A stretch of DNA of 64,000 nt from Oscillospiraceae bacterium (GTDB lineage: Bacteria; Bacillota; Clostridia; Oscillospirales; Oscillospiraceae): the NCBI GenBank assembly GCA_017432615.1, contig JAFRIV010000013.1, positions 96,689-160,688 on the forward strand. The letters run 5' to 3'. Both the position numbers and the translations under genes were made by a program. Below, piece by piece: positions 33,939 through 41,849 of this stretch (position 1 is the first letter of the stretch; every line of letters begins with the position of its first letter). The notes beneath the pieces are model-generated. The model ran no database searches, was not told the origin of the DNA, and saw only the letters and a program-made list of their open reading frames with translations.

Positions 33939-34499
33939 CTATGATCTTCCGTATCGCATTTTTTTGACCTGATCATGTACAGCCATGAGAAAAGTTCTTC
34001 TCAGGCGAACGGTTTTCCATTTCTTCCCAGACGCTTTGACAAGAAGGCTTTCAAACGTCTCGGCACTTCTGTAAGATCCGTCTTTCAGGCTCACCATATA
34101 GGCCTGCTGGGGATTGATAAAGAGGTAGTGGTAGATCCCGTCCTTTGCCAGGCTGTATAAATCAGAATAGGGGATCCTCTTTTTCAGATCCCCTGCCTCT
34201 GTAACAAAACTTTCCTGATAAAAATAATAGGTGACTTTCCGGTATCTTTCCGGTGTTCCGGAGAGCGCTTTTGAAGCATCTCTCTCATACATGAAATTGG
34301 TGCTGTAGAAGAAGAACACAGCCAGGGTGATCATGACAGCTCCCCATGTTGTATCAAAGCCGACGTAAGCGGCAATGATGAGGGGAATCGCGGAAAAAAG
34401 AATCCGAAACAGCAGCCTTAGCTTTCCGTAGCACTTGTCCTGAACAAGGGCAAGCCTCAGGCAGGTCTCTTCATTGTATTCGATTTCAGCTTTTATCAT
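33939..34499 (-). CDS. YcxB-like membrane protein
   Basis: A 186-residue protein with a short N-terminal cytosolic part, two adjacent transmembrane helices (about residues 30-70) and a C-terminal YcxB-like domain ('KRIPYSDLYSLAKDGIYHYLFINPQQAYMV'-like). The function of the family is unknown. It is inserted in a catabolic operon between the CoA-transferase and the aldo/keto reductase with small gaps, so it is co-transcribed, but its role there is unclear. Confidence 0.72.
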   Translation of the reverse strand: MIKAEIEYNEETCLRLALVQDKCYGKLRLLFRILFSAIPLIIAAYVGFDTTWGAVMITLAVFFFYSTNFMYERDASKALSGTPERYRKVTYYFYQESFVTEAGDLKKRIPYSDLYSLAKDGIYHYLFINPQQAYMVSLKDGSYRSAETFESLLVKASGKKWKTVRLRRTFLMAVHDQVKKMRYGRS

Positions 34500-34521
34500 C
34501 GGTCCTTCTCCCGGATCAGAT

Positions 34522-36081
34522 TCAGGAATTCTGTGCCCAGAGCTCCTTCAGGCCCATTCTGCCTGTGCTGAACAATTCTGCGGGCATCGGCTTCAGATCA
34601 TCAGCGATGAGCGGCCTGTAATCCATCTGAGCGAAGATATCCCGCTCCATGTCAATACCCGGGGCAATTTCTACCAGGGTCAGGCCGTCTTTCCGAAGTT
34701 CAAAAACACAGCGCTCGGTAATGAAAACCACGCGCTTTCCCTTTTCGATAGCGCGTTTGCCGCTGAAGGTGATTTGCTGGACCTGATTGACGAATTTCCG
34801 AATTGTACCCTGTTCCAGGACAGTTACCTTCCCGTCCGCAATCCTCACTTTGCTTTTTGCGCAGAGCGTTCCGCCGAAGACAATTTTCTTCGTCTCCTGG
34901 GAGATGTCAATAAATCCGCCGCAGCCGGTGACGCTCTTGCCGAGCTTGCTGACATTTACGTTGCCCCAAAAGTCTGTCTCGGCAGCGCTGAGGCAGGTTG
35001 CATCCAGAATGCCGCCATGGTACAGATCGTGCTGTACGGGATGGTCCAGGATGATACGGGGGTTCATCATGATGCCAGCATCAAGACCCATGACGGGAAC
35101 ACCGCCGGACTGCCCCTGCTCCAGGGAAAGGGTGATTTGCTCCCAACAGCCCTCTTCGGAGAGGATGATCGGCACACCGTTGGATACCCCAACCCCGATG
35201 TTGACGAGCATGCCGGGACGCAGTTCCATAGCCTGTCGCCTGGCGATGAATTTCCGCTCGTCGATTCCTTCTTTTGGCCACTGCATGGTGACAGGCTCGC
35301 GGCTAGCACCGCAGTAGCCGGGCCGGTAGAAATAGTCATTGCTCTGCGTCTGGTTAGGGTCTACGACAACATAATCCACCAGATAACCCGGAATTTTGAT
35401 TTTGGAGACGTCGATGGAATTCCTTTCCACCAGATATTTTACCTGAACGATCACAATGCCGCCGTTGTTTTTTGCTGCGGCAGCCATTGCGGCGACTTCG
35501 TCGTAGTGCGCCTCTTCTTCCAGGCTGATATAACCGTCTGGATCGGAGGAGGTGCCCCGAATGATTGCTACGTCGACAGGAATCGGCTTGTAGCGCAGCC
35601 ACTCTTCTCCGTCAATTTCGATCAGCTCGACCAGGTCCTCTTTGGCAGACTGATTCATCTTTCCGCCGGACTGGCGCGGGTCGACAAAAGTATCCAGGCC
35701 GATCTTCGTGATCACGCCGGGACCGTGGGCTGACATATCACGCATGAGTTGTGCCAGCACACCCTGGGGGAGATTATACGCCTCCAGTTCTTCCTGAACA
35801 GCCAGCTCTCCCATTTTTGGGCTCATGCCCCAATGCCCGCCGATGACCCGTTTGCATAATCCTTTGTGCGCAAACCTCGCAAGGCCAGTGTCGTTTTTAT
35901 TCCCTTCACCCTGAGGATGCAGCAGCGTGATGGATCGGGGCTCCCCGCTCTCCAGATAACGGTCCTCAATGGCTTTGTAAACAGCATCCGGGACCAGGCA
36001 GGCTGCACTGGAGCCGCTCACGGCGATACATTTGCTGTTCGGAATCAGTTCGGCTGCCTCTTTTGCAGTAAGAATTTTCAT
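34522..36081 (-). CDS. Family I CoA-transferase (copy A)
   Basis: A 519-residue fused alpha-beta CoA-transferase of the acetate/propionate or 3-oxoacid type. The N-terminal half has 'SGSSAACLVPDAVYKAIEDRY' and the C-terminal half has the catalytic Glu in SLEQGQSGGVP, which forms the CoA thioester intermediate. It moves CoA from a donor such as acetyl-CoA to a carboxylic acid. The ATG at 36081 has GGAAGGGA upstream. It is the fifth gene after lacI in the minus-strand TRAP module, and a clear paralogue is at 41850. Confidence 0.93.
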   Translation of the reverse strand: MKILTAKEAAELIPNSKCIAVSGSSAACLVPDAVYKAIEDRYLESGEPRSITLLHPQGEGNKNDTGLARFAHKGLCKRVIGGHWGMSPKMGELAVQEELEAYNLPQGVLAQLMRDMSAHGPGVITKIGLDTFVDPRQSGGKMNQSAKEDLVELIEIDGEEWLRYKPIPVDVAIIRGTSSDPDGYISLEEEAHYDEVAAMAAAAKNNGGIVIVQVKYLVERNSIDVSKIKIPGYLVDYVVVDPNQTQSNDYFYRPGYCGASREPVTMQWPKEGIDERKFIARRQAMELRPGMLVNIGVGVSNGVPIILSEEGCWEQITLSLEQGQSGGVPVMGLDAGIMMNPRIILDHPVQHDLYHGGILDATCLSAAETDFWGNVNVSKLGKSVTGCGGFIDISQETKKIVFGGTLCAKSKVRIADGKVTVLEQGTIRKFVNQVQQITFSGKRAIEKGKRVVFITERCVFELRKDGLTLVEIAPGIDMERDIFAQMDYRPLIADDLKPMPAELFSTGRMGLKELWAQNS

Positions 36082-36112
36082 TGTGGTTCCCTTCCAGACA
36101 ATAAGGTGTTGT

Positions 36113-37501
36113 TTATTTGTTGTAGCAGAGATATTCGATGCCGGTGATCCCACAGAAATGCTTCAGGACCTTTGCATATTTTCCATAGACCGTATGGAGA
36201 TGATTGGCATTGATGGTCCTGAAAAAAGCATCATAATCGATATCGGCATGAATGAACTGTGTGGGATAACTGTAATTGGTCTTGCGAAGCTCTTCCCGCG
36301 GTTTTTCAATCATTTCGCCTTCAAAACAGGTAAGAAGATACTTCCCGTCCTTTCGGATAAAGCGCGCCACAGTGACAGGACCCTTTCTGCCCACCATCTG
36401 AACGGCACCGCCCCCGGCTTCGCCGAATACATGATGGAGAAGATACGATTCCTTCAGGGCATGGTCGGGGTCTTCCGGATCCGCGTAATAGGGAGCCATT
36501 GCACCACAGTTGGCAAGGATAAATTCCTTCTCTTCTCCGCTGAAATAGCGGATATCCACAAGGCAGGAGGGCTTTCCGCCAGCACAGAGGGAAAGAACGC
36601 GCATGGTGAGTGCACCGTCACAGTCACATTCACAGGAAGTGGGGATGGGAGCTTTCTCTCCATCTGCATCCATGTTGTTGTTCAGCAGGCTTACACCCAG
36701 ACATTGCAGGACAAAATGATCGCTCATATCAGGCTGGCATTTCACACCCATAAAATCATAACAGTGCTCTTTTGCCATGTCTTTCAGGGCAAGATAGCTC
36801 CTGACCTGTTTTTCCAGCGTCGCTTCTGTGAAGAGGTCACTGAAAAAGATGGAGAAATGGTCTTTCACCCAGGAGAGATGCCGCTGAACCCGTGCCTCTT
36901 CCTGCTGCTGTGCCCGCCAGACAATTTCATACTGGTCACAGTGATCAAATTCGACGCCGAAGAGATTCTGCCACTGCGTTGGGTCTGCCACAGTGGTTCC
37001 GATCCCGATGCTCCGCCCGCCGATCATCCCGTAGCTGCTGCGTTTCAGCCCTTCCGCAACGGCAACGGCATCGAGCATGGAGGTGACGGATTCCCAGACG
37101 GAAGGATCTTCAATATCGCCGATCACACGGACGTGAGGTTTTCCCACCTGGCTCAGAAGTCCGCCTGTTGCCAGAAGGGCGACTGTGCTGGAACTGTCTT
37201 TTCGGGTGTTCCCGAAAAGAATCACAGGGTAAGGTGTTGCAGAAGCAATGCGAAAGACAAAGTTTGGCGTGCACCAGATCGGGATGTGAATGATAACCTG
37301 CGTAATCAGGCGCCTGCGGATCTCATCGGCAACAGCCAGGCCTTCCTCAATGCTGAAAACAGGTGCCGGCGCGTATACGGAATACTTTTTTTCAAGACCG
37401 GCGATCAGTTTTTCGGTTTCAGATTCTGCAATGTTCCGGCGCGTCTCGTAAAACGGAAGACGGCAGTCACCCAGATTGATGACAGCAATTTCCTTTTTCA
37501 T
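36113..37501 (-). CDS. L-fucose/arabinose-isomerase-fold protein
   Basis: A 462-residue protein with the fold of L-fucose and L-arabinose isomerases. It has an N-terminal domain ending 'IPIWCTPNFVFRIAS', a middle 'LFGNTRKDSSSTVALLATGGLL', and a C-terminal domain with 'ECDCDGALTMRVLSLCAGGKP' and 'HHVFGEAGGGAVQMVGRKGPVTVARF'. Conserved Glu, Asp and His there could bind Mn. A ketose/aldose isomerisation is likely in this operon, but the sugar is not known; members outside the named groups are often called 'fucose isomerase-like'. Confidence 0.8.
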   Translation of the reverse strand: MKKEIAVINLGDCRLPFYETRRNIAESETEKLIAGLEKKYSVYAPAPVFSIEEGLAVADEIRRRLITQVIIHIPIWCTPNFVFRIASATPYPVILFGNTRKDSSSTVALLATGGLLSQVGKPHVRVIGDIEDPSVWESVTSMLDAVAVAEGLKRSSYGMIGGRSIGIGTTVADPTQWQNLFGVEFDHCDQYEIVWRAQQQEEARVQRHLSWVKDHFSIFFSDLFTEATLEKQVRSYLALKDMAKEHCYDFMGVKCQPDMSDHFVLQCLGVSLLNNNMDADGEKAPIPTSCECDCDGALTMRVLSLCAGGKPSCLVDIRYFSGEEKEFILANCGAMAPYYADPEDPDHALKESYLLHHVFGEAGGGAVQMVGRKGPVTVARFIRKDGKYLLTCFEGEMIEKPREELRKTNYSYPTQFIHADIDYDAFFRTINANHLHTVYGKYAKVLKHFCGITGIEYLCYNK

Positions 37502-37534
37502 AAATCTTTCCTCTTTCTCAATCTGTGACGACCA

Positions 37535-38803
37535 TCAGCCGAACAGACTGCTGATCTGGGGGAAGAATGCCAGCAGGATCACAACGATCAGCGACATGGA
37601 GATATACGGGATTGCCGCTTTGAACGCTTTTTGTATCGGCATATCCGCAATTTTGGATCCGAGCATCAGGCAGACTCCGTAGGGCGGTGTGATCTGCCCG
37701 ATGGCAAGGGTGATAACGATGACGATCCCCATCTGAACAGATGTGACTCCGACGGCTTCAGCGGACTTCAGAAGGATCGGCGCAAAGAGGATAATGGCCG
37801 GGACGGCGTCCATAAACGTCCCGAGGAAGAGATACAGCACGATAACAAGGAGCATAAAGATGATGCGGTTGCCGACATAGGTGCTGAAGAAATACTTGAC
37901 ATAGGCAGAAAGATTATAATATGCGAGAAGCTGGCCCATTGCGTTTGCGGCGGCAAGCGCAAACAGTGAGACGGAGTTCAGGCACAGCGTATCGACCAGC
38001 AGCGGAGGAATATCCTTCGGCTTGATGGTGCGGAAAACGACCATCCCGAGGAAGAGCGCATAGAAGCAGGCAACGCAGGCAGACTCTGTGGCAGTCATGA
38101 AGCCGCCGAGCACACCGCCAAGGATTATGACCGGCGTAAGCAGGCCGGGCAGACTTCGGAGAGTCACTTCCTTGATCTTCTTCCAGGAAGCCTTTTCATG
38201 GGCGGGAAAATGATATTTTGTATCCAGATAACGGATCATCAGCATCTGCCCAAGGCCGATCATAATACCGGGGACGATGCCTGCAATGAACAGGGCGCTG
38301 ATAGAGCAGCTTGCCACGCTGCTGTAAACCACCATCGGGATGCTCGGCGGGATAACAACACCGAGCGTAGAGGAGGAGATCGTTACGCCGACTGCCGTCT
38401 CCTGCGGATAGCCTTCATCGATCATGCCGGGGATCAGGATCTTTCCGATGCCTGCGGTATCAGCCTGGGAAGAACCGGAAATGCCGGCAAAGACCATGGA
38501 AACGAGAACGTTGGCATAAGCAGTGCCGCCCTTGATATGCCCGACGAAGGTCACGCAGAAATCAACGAGCTGCTGGGAGATGTTGCCGATGTTCATCAGG
38601 TTGGCTGCCATAATAAACATAGGGACGGCTAGCAGCGTAAAGGAGTTCAGACCGCTTACCATACGCTGCATGACGGTAATCAGTTCCACATTCGGAATAA
38701 AGGCCATACCGAACAGCGTTGTGGCGACCATGCCGTATCCGATCGGGAGCCCCATCAGCAGGAGGACAATGAAGAGAACAACGCTGATCACCATGATCGT
38801 CAT
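37535..38803 (-). CDS. dctM: TRAP transporter large permease (module A)
   Basis: A 422-residue DctM/TRAP-M protein with about 12 transmembrane helices. Motifs 'LAVPMFIMAANLM', 'FAGISGSSQADTAGIGK' and 'GVVIPPSIPMVVY' are typical. It carries Na-driven solute import. It overlaps the upstream dctQ as ATGA. The solute is probably an organic acid. Confidence 0.95.
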   Translation of the reverse strand: MTIMVISVVLFIVLLLMGLPIGYGMVATTLFGMAFIPNVELITVMQRMVSGLNSFTLLAVPMFIMAANLMNIGNISQQLVDFCVTFVGHIKGGTAYANVLVSMVFAGISGSSQADTAGIGKILIPGMIDEGYPQETAVGVTISSSTLGVVIPPSIPMVVYSSVASCSISALFIAGIVPGIMIGLGQMLMIRYLDTKYHFPAHEKASWKKIKEVTLRSLPGLLTPVIILGGVLGGFMTATESACVACFYALFLGMVVFRTIKPKDIPPLLVDTLCLNSVSLFALAAANAMGQLLAYYNLSAYVKYFFSTYVGNRIIFMLLVIVLYLFLGTFMDAVPAIILFAPILLKSAEAVGVTSVQMGIVIVITLAIGQITPPYGVCLMLGSKIADMPIQKAFKAAIPYISMSLIVVILLAFFPQISSLFG

Positions 38804-39324
38804 GATTTACTGCCCTCCGCATCTGCCTGCTCAAGGAGCTTGTCGGCTTCATTTTTAATGGCACGGGTTGAAGGATCGTCGATGAATTTCAAAAAGGCCT
38901 CCAGCACATACAGCGTACTTGTGGCGCCGGAAATCGGCAGACACAGCCAGAGCCAGATCCTGCTGACGTTGAACATGGAACTCAGGTGCCAGCTCTTGAA
39001 AAGGATGCAGAGGCGGACGCCATGAACCAGCATGATAACACTGATGGCGAGGAGAATGCAGAGACAGAGAAATTCGTTGATCCAGAACGCTTTGCCCTTC
39101 AGCTTTTCTGCAAAACCGGTAAAACGGTAGTGCTCATATCGGCGCAGCATGATCGGAGAACCCATGAATGCTGTCCACAGAAAGCAGATCCTTGCAAATT
39201 CCTCAGTAAAATAAGCAGGAAACGGTGTAAAACGGGCGATTACCTGATAACCGACCATCAGAATAAAGCCGCTCAGCACGACGCAGCCAACAACGGTCTG
39301 GATCTTCATAATGACATCATTCAT
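38800..39324 (-). CDS. dctQ: TRAP transporter small permease (module A)
   Basis: A 174-residue TRAP-Q protein with four helices and the central 'FARICFLWTAFMGSPIMLRRYEHYRF' pattern. The ATG at 39324 has no ribosome site nearby. A strong GGAGGG sits six bases before an in-frame ACG at 39354, ten codons earlier, giving a natural-looking N-terminus 'KPLIKAFEKMNDV'. The real start may be that ACG or a mutated ATG. It couples to dctM by overlap. Confidence 0.9.
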   Translation of the reverse strand: MNDVIMKIQTVVGCVVLSGFILMVGYQVIARFTPFPAYFTEEFARICFLWTAFMGSPIMLRRYEHYRFTGFAEKLKGKAFWINEFLCLCILLAISVIMLVHGVRLCILFKSWHLSSMFNVSRIWLWLCLPISGATSTLYVLEAFLKFIDDPSTRAIKNEADKLLEQADAEGSKS

Positions 39325-39411
39325 CTTTTCAAAGGCTTTGATTAACGGTTTCGTAGCGATCCCTCCTTTCAGGGGAAAAGATGTGATATGAAATTGCTTC
39401 TTTTAAGAATG

Positions 39412-39434
39412 CCGGAGCAGAGAATCTGCCCCGA
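39412..39434 (-). terminator. Intra-operon hairpin after dctP (module A)
   Basis: CCGGAGCAGA pairs with TCTGCCCCGA around GAA with a G-U and a terminal mismatch. There is no strong T-run, so it may only reduce permease expression relative to the binding protein. Confidence 0.45.
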
Positions 39435-39468
39435 CATCCCGAGTGTTATTCCTGTGGATTTTCTGGAA

Positions 39469-40461
39469 TCAGCCGGCGGCCTTGATCAGGTCATAGCCTT
39501 CGGTGACACCGAGCTTCTCGGCAATTTCGCCAAGGATCGGCGTTGCAATCTCAGCCATCTCGCTGGAATCGAATTCGATGAATTTGGCACCCTGCTCTTC
39601 AAGCTGTGCACGGCAGGTCTCAGAGTAGTCATAATCATACTCCCACTGGATCTCAGCGGCATACTCGCTCGCCTCATCGACCCAAGCTTTCTGCTCATCC
39701 GTCAGGGAGTTGTACTTCATGGCGCTGCACACGAGGAAGCGGGTTGCAAAGTCATGCTCGGTGAGCGTGATATACGGTGCTGGCTCGTAGAACTTCATGT
39801 TCAGGATGTTGGCAATATCATTCTCAGCGGCATCGATCACGTTATTCTGCATGGCGGAGTAAATCTCATTATATGCCACGGCAGTCGGGTTGAAGCCATA
39901 GGCAGACCAGAGTTTGTAAACATTTTCAGACTGTTTTACACGAATAGTGATGCCCTTCATGTCTTCCAGGGTGTTGATCGGTTTGGTGCAGAAGATGCTG
40001 CGGATACCGCACATGAAGTAGCAGAGGACTTTGAAGTTGCCGCCATCGTCGACAAACTTTGCAAAGTATTTGCCGGCGTCTCCGCCAACAGCCGCTTTCC
40101 ACTGGTCAAAGCTGCTGTAGAGGAAAGGCAGTGCGAGAATGTCGACCTGAGGAACAGCATTGGAGAGGTCACCCGGGGAGACAACGATGACATCACACGT
40201 GCCGGAAGCAACTTTTTCCATGAGTTCCGTCTCATCACCGCCAAGCTCACCGTTGGCATGGATCTCAACAGTCATGGCACCGTCAGAGAGCTCTTCCAGC
40301 TTCTCCTTGAATGCTGTGAGGCCGGCATGATAAGAGGACTCCTCATTGTTGACATGGGCGGCGATCAGGGTTACCTGCGGGACGACCGCGGCAGATGCAG
40401 AGGCAGCACCCAGAGAAAACACCAGGCACAGTGCGAGCGCGAGGGCAAGGATCTTTTTCAT
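39469..40461 (-). CDS. dctP: TRAP transporter substrate-binding protein (module A)
   Basis: A 330-residue DctP-family binding protein with a Sec signal peptide (MKKI, Leu/Ala core, cleavage near ASA-A). The mature protein has 'GELGGDETELMEKVASGTCDV', 'ITIRVKQSENVYKLW' (the Arg in the strand that clamps the ligand carboxylate) and 'YNEIYSAMQNNVIDAAEND'. It binds a carboxylate outside the membrane and hands it to DctQM. It lies 37 bases after lacI. Confidence 0.95.
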   Translation of the reverse strand: MKKILALALALCLVFSLGAASASAAVVPQVTLIAAHVNNEESSYHAGLTAFKEKLEELSDGAMTVEIHANGELGGDETELMEKVASGTCDVIVVSPGDLSNAVPQVDILALPFLYSSFDQWKAAVGGDAGKYFAKFVDDGGNFKVLCYFMCGIRSIFCTKPINTLEDMKGITIRVKQSENVYKLWSAYGFNPTAVAYNEIYSAMQNNVIDAAENDIANILNMKFYEPAPYITLTEHDFATRFLVCSAMKYNSLTDEQKAWVDEASEYAAEIQWEYDYDYSETCRAQLEEQGAKFIEFDSSEMAEIATPILGEIAEKLGVTEGYDLIKAAG

Positions 40462-40498
40462 TTCGGTTTCTCCTTTTTCTTTTTATTTTTCGCCTTTC

Positions 40499-41587
40499 TC
40501 AAGGTCGAATTACAAGATTGTCAGTGCGTGGCACACCGGTGCTCTCCCGTTCCACGAGGTGTACGGGAACGAGAAGATCATTCGGGACTTCACGGCTGTC
40601 GGAACGATCCGGCAGGGCTTCCAGCCTGTCGATCATAAACTGCATCAGGGTTTTTCCCCATTCGTATTTTTCGAGAGCGACCGTTGTCAGGGAGGGATTG
40701 GTAAACTCAGAAAAAAAGGAATCATCAAAGCCCATCACGGAATACTCTTCCGGAACGCGGATCTTCCTGTTGCGGAGCTCTGCACAGACACCCAGAGCCA
40801 TGATGTCATTCATACAAAGAATCGCTGTGACTTCCGGGCTCCTCTCAAGCAGCATCTGCACAGATGCCCTGCCGCGGTCTGCATCTCCGTTTTTCGTGTT
40901 GTCCGCAAGATCGGCTTCTTCCTGATAGACATACAGATAGCGTTCATTAAATGCAATCCCGCTTTTCTGAAGTGCCTGCCGATATCCCTGCAGTTTGTCG
41001 GCGCGGATCTGGCAGTTAATCTCATTGATGATCAGGGCAATCTTTTTGTGACCGAGGGAGATGAGATGTTCCACAGCGATTTCCGCCTCCCGGACCTTGT
41101 CTGTCTGAAAGTTATAAGCGCCGGGATACGCAAAATTGCGACCGCAGAGAGATACCAGAATGCCACCGCGTTCAACGAACTGTTCCAGGCTGGGTGTTGT
41201 GCGGTCAATGTAAACAGAGAGGATACCCTTGATGTTGTGTTCCAGCATGGTCTGAACCTGGAGATCTGTCAGAGCGTATTCCCTGTCACAGTTGCTGAGA
41301 TAGATGGAAAATCCATGACCCACTGCCACATCCGACATTCCGCGGACAAGCTGGGGATAGAAGGGGTTGTCAATAGAGGGAATGATTACTCCGACGGAAG
41401 CGTTGTTCTGCGTTTTCAGCCCTCTGGCCTGAATATTCGGAATGTAGTTCAGTTCCTTAGCTACTCTGAGGATTTTGCTCCGGACATTTTCACTCACCGG
41501 ATGATTTGAACTCCCCATCACACGGGATACAGTGCTGGGAGACACACCAGCTTTTTTCGCTACATCATAGATTGTAATATTTTTCAC
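40499..41587 (-). CDS. LacI-family regulator (module A)
   Basis: A 362-residue LacI/GalR protein with N-terminal helix-turn-helix 'ITIYDVAKKAGVSPSTVSRVM' and hinge 'LNYIPNIQARGL', followed by a periplasmic-binding-like effector domain ('GVIIPSIDNPFYPQLV'). It heads the minus-strand operon and shares a divergent control region with the CoA-transferase at 41850. Effectors are likely a substrate or intermediate of the pathway. Confidence 0.95.
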   Translation of the reverse strand: MKNITIYDVAKKAGVSPSTVSRVMGSSNHPVSENVRSKILRVAKELNYIPNIQARGLKTQNNASVGVIIPSIDNPFYPQLVRGMSDVAVGHGFSIYLSNCDREYALTDLQVQTMLEHNIKGILSVYIDRTTPSLEQFVERGGILVSLCGRNFAYPGAYNFQTDKVREAEIAVEHLISLGHKKIALIINEINCQIRADKLQGYRQALQKSGIAFNERYLYVYQEEADLADNTKNGDADRGRASVQMLLERSPEVTAILCMNDIMALGVCAELRNRKIRVPEEYSVMGFDDSFFSEFTNPSLTTVALEKYEWGKTLMQFMIDRLEALPDRSDSREVPNDLLVPVHLVERESTGVPRTDNLVIRP

Positions 41588-41647
41588 ATCTTCTAGTTCC
41601 AGATTCCAGAAATTCAGACGGCAATCGATTTCCTCTTCGCTAATATC

Positions 41648-41676
41648 AATATACTACAGTAAATCGAATAATGCAA
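41648..41676 (-). promoter_or_regulatory. Promoter of the minus-strand lacI-TRAP operon
   Basis: On the minus strand, TTGCAT, 17 bases, then TATATT, 61 bases upstream of lacI. Confidence 0.65.
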
Positions 41677-41759
41677 TCTCGCAAATTAGACAAAAAATCA
41701 GCACATGTTTTGTGCAATATTAACAAAAACCGGCAATTATTTTTTTACAAAATGCCTAA

Positions 41760-41788
41760 TAGACAAAAAAGAAACTTTTTGATAAAAT
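41760..41788 (+). promoter_or_regulatory. Promoter of the plus-strand CoA-transferase operon
   Basis: TAGACA, 17 bases, then TAAAAT. The palindrome at 41802-41819 lies just past the expected transcription start, the usual place for a repressor roadblock. Confidence 0.65.
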
Positions 41789-41801
41789 ACAGACCAAGAA
41801 G

Positions 41802-41819
41802 AATGAAAACGTTTTCATT
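41802..41819. promoter_or_regulatory. 18-bp palindromic operator (LacI/CcpA cre type)
   Basis: AATGAAAACGTTTTCATT is a perfect palindrome with the central CG typical of LacI-family sites. The core TGAAAACGTTTTCA also fits the catabolite-responsive element consensus TGWAANCGNTNWCA, so either the local LacI protein or CcpA could bind it. Confidence 0.85.
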
Positions 41820-41849
41820 TCTATTCTCTTTTATCAGGGGAGCTTGATT

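Noticed and set aside
34474-35733. A 419-codon plus-strand frame opposite CoA-transferase A
   Set aside because: Opposite a confirmed CoA-transferase and without start signals.
36032-37528. A 498-codon open frame on the plus strand, antisense to the isomerase gene
   Set aside because: It lies wholly opposite a clear isomerase-family gene, has no ribosome site and no recognisable protein sequence; it is a by-product of codon bias.
39388-40638. A 416-codon plus-strand frame opposite dctP
   Set aside because: Antisense to an intact TRAP binding protein with signal peptide; the translation shows no family features.
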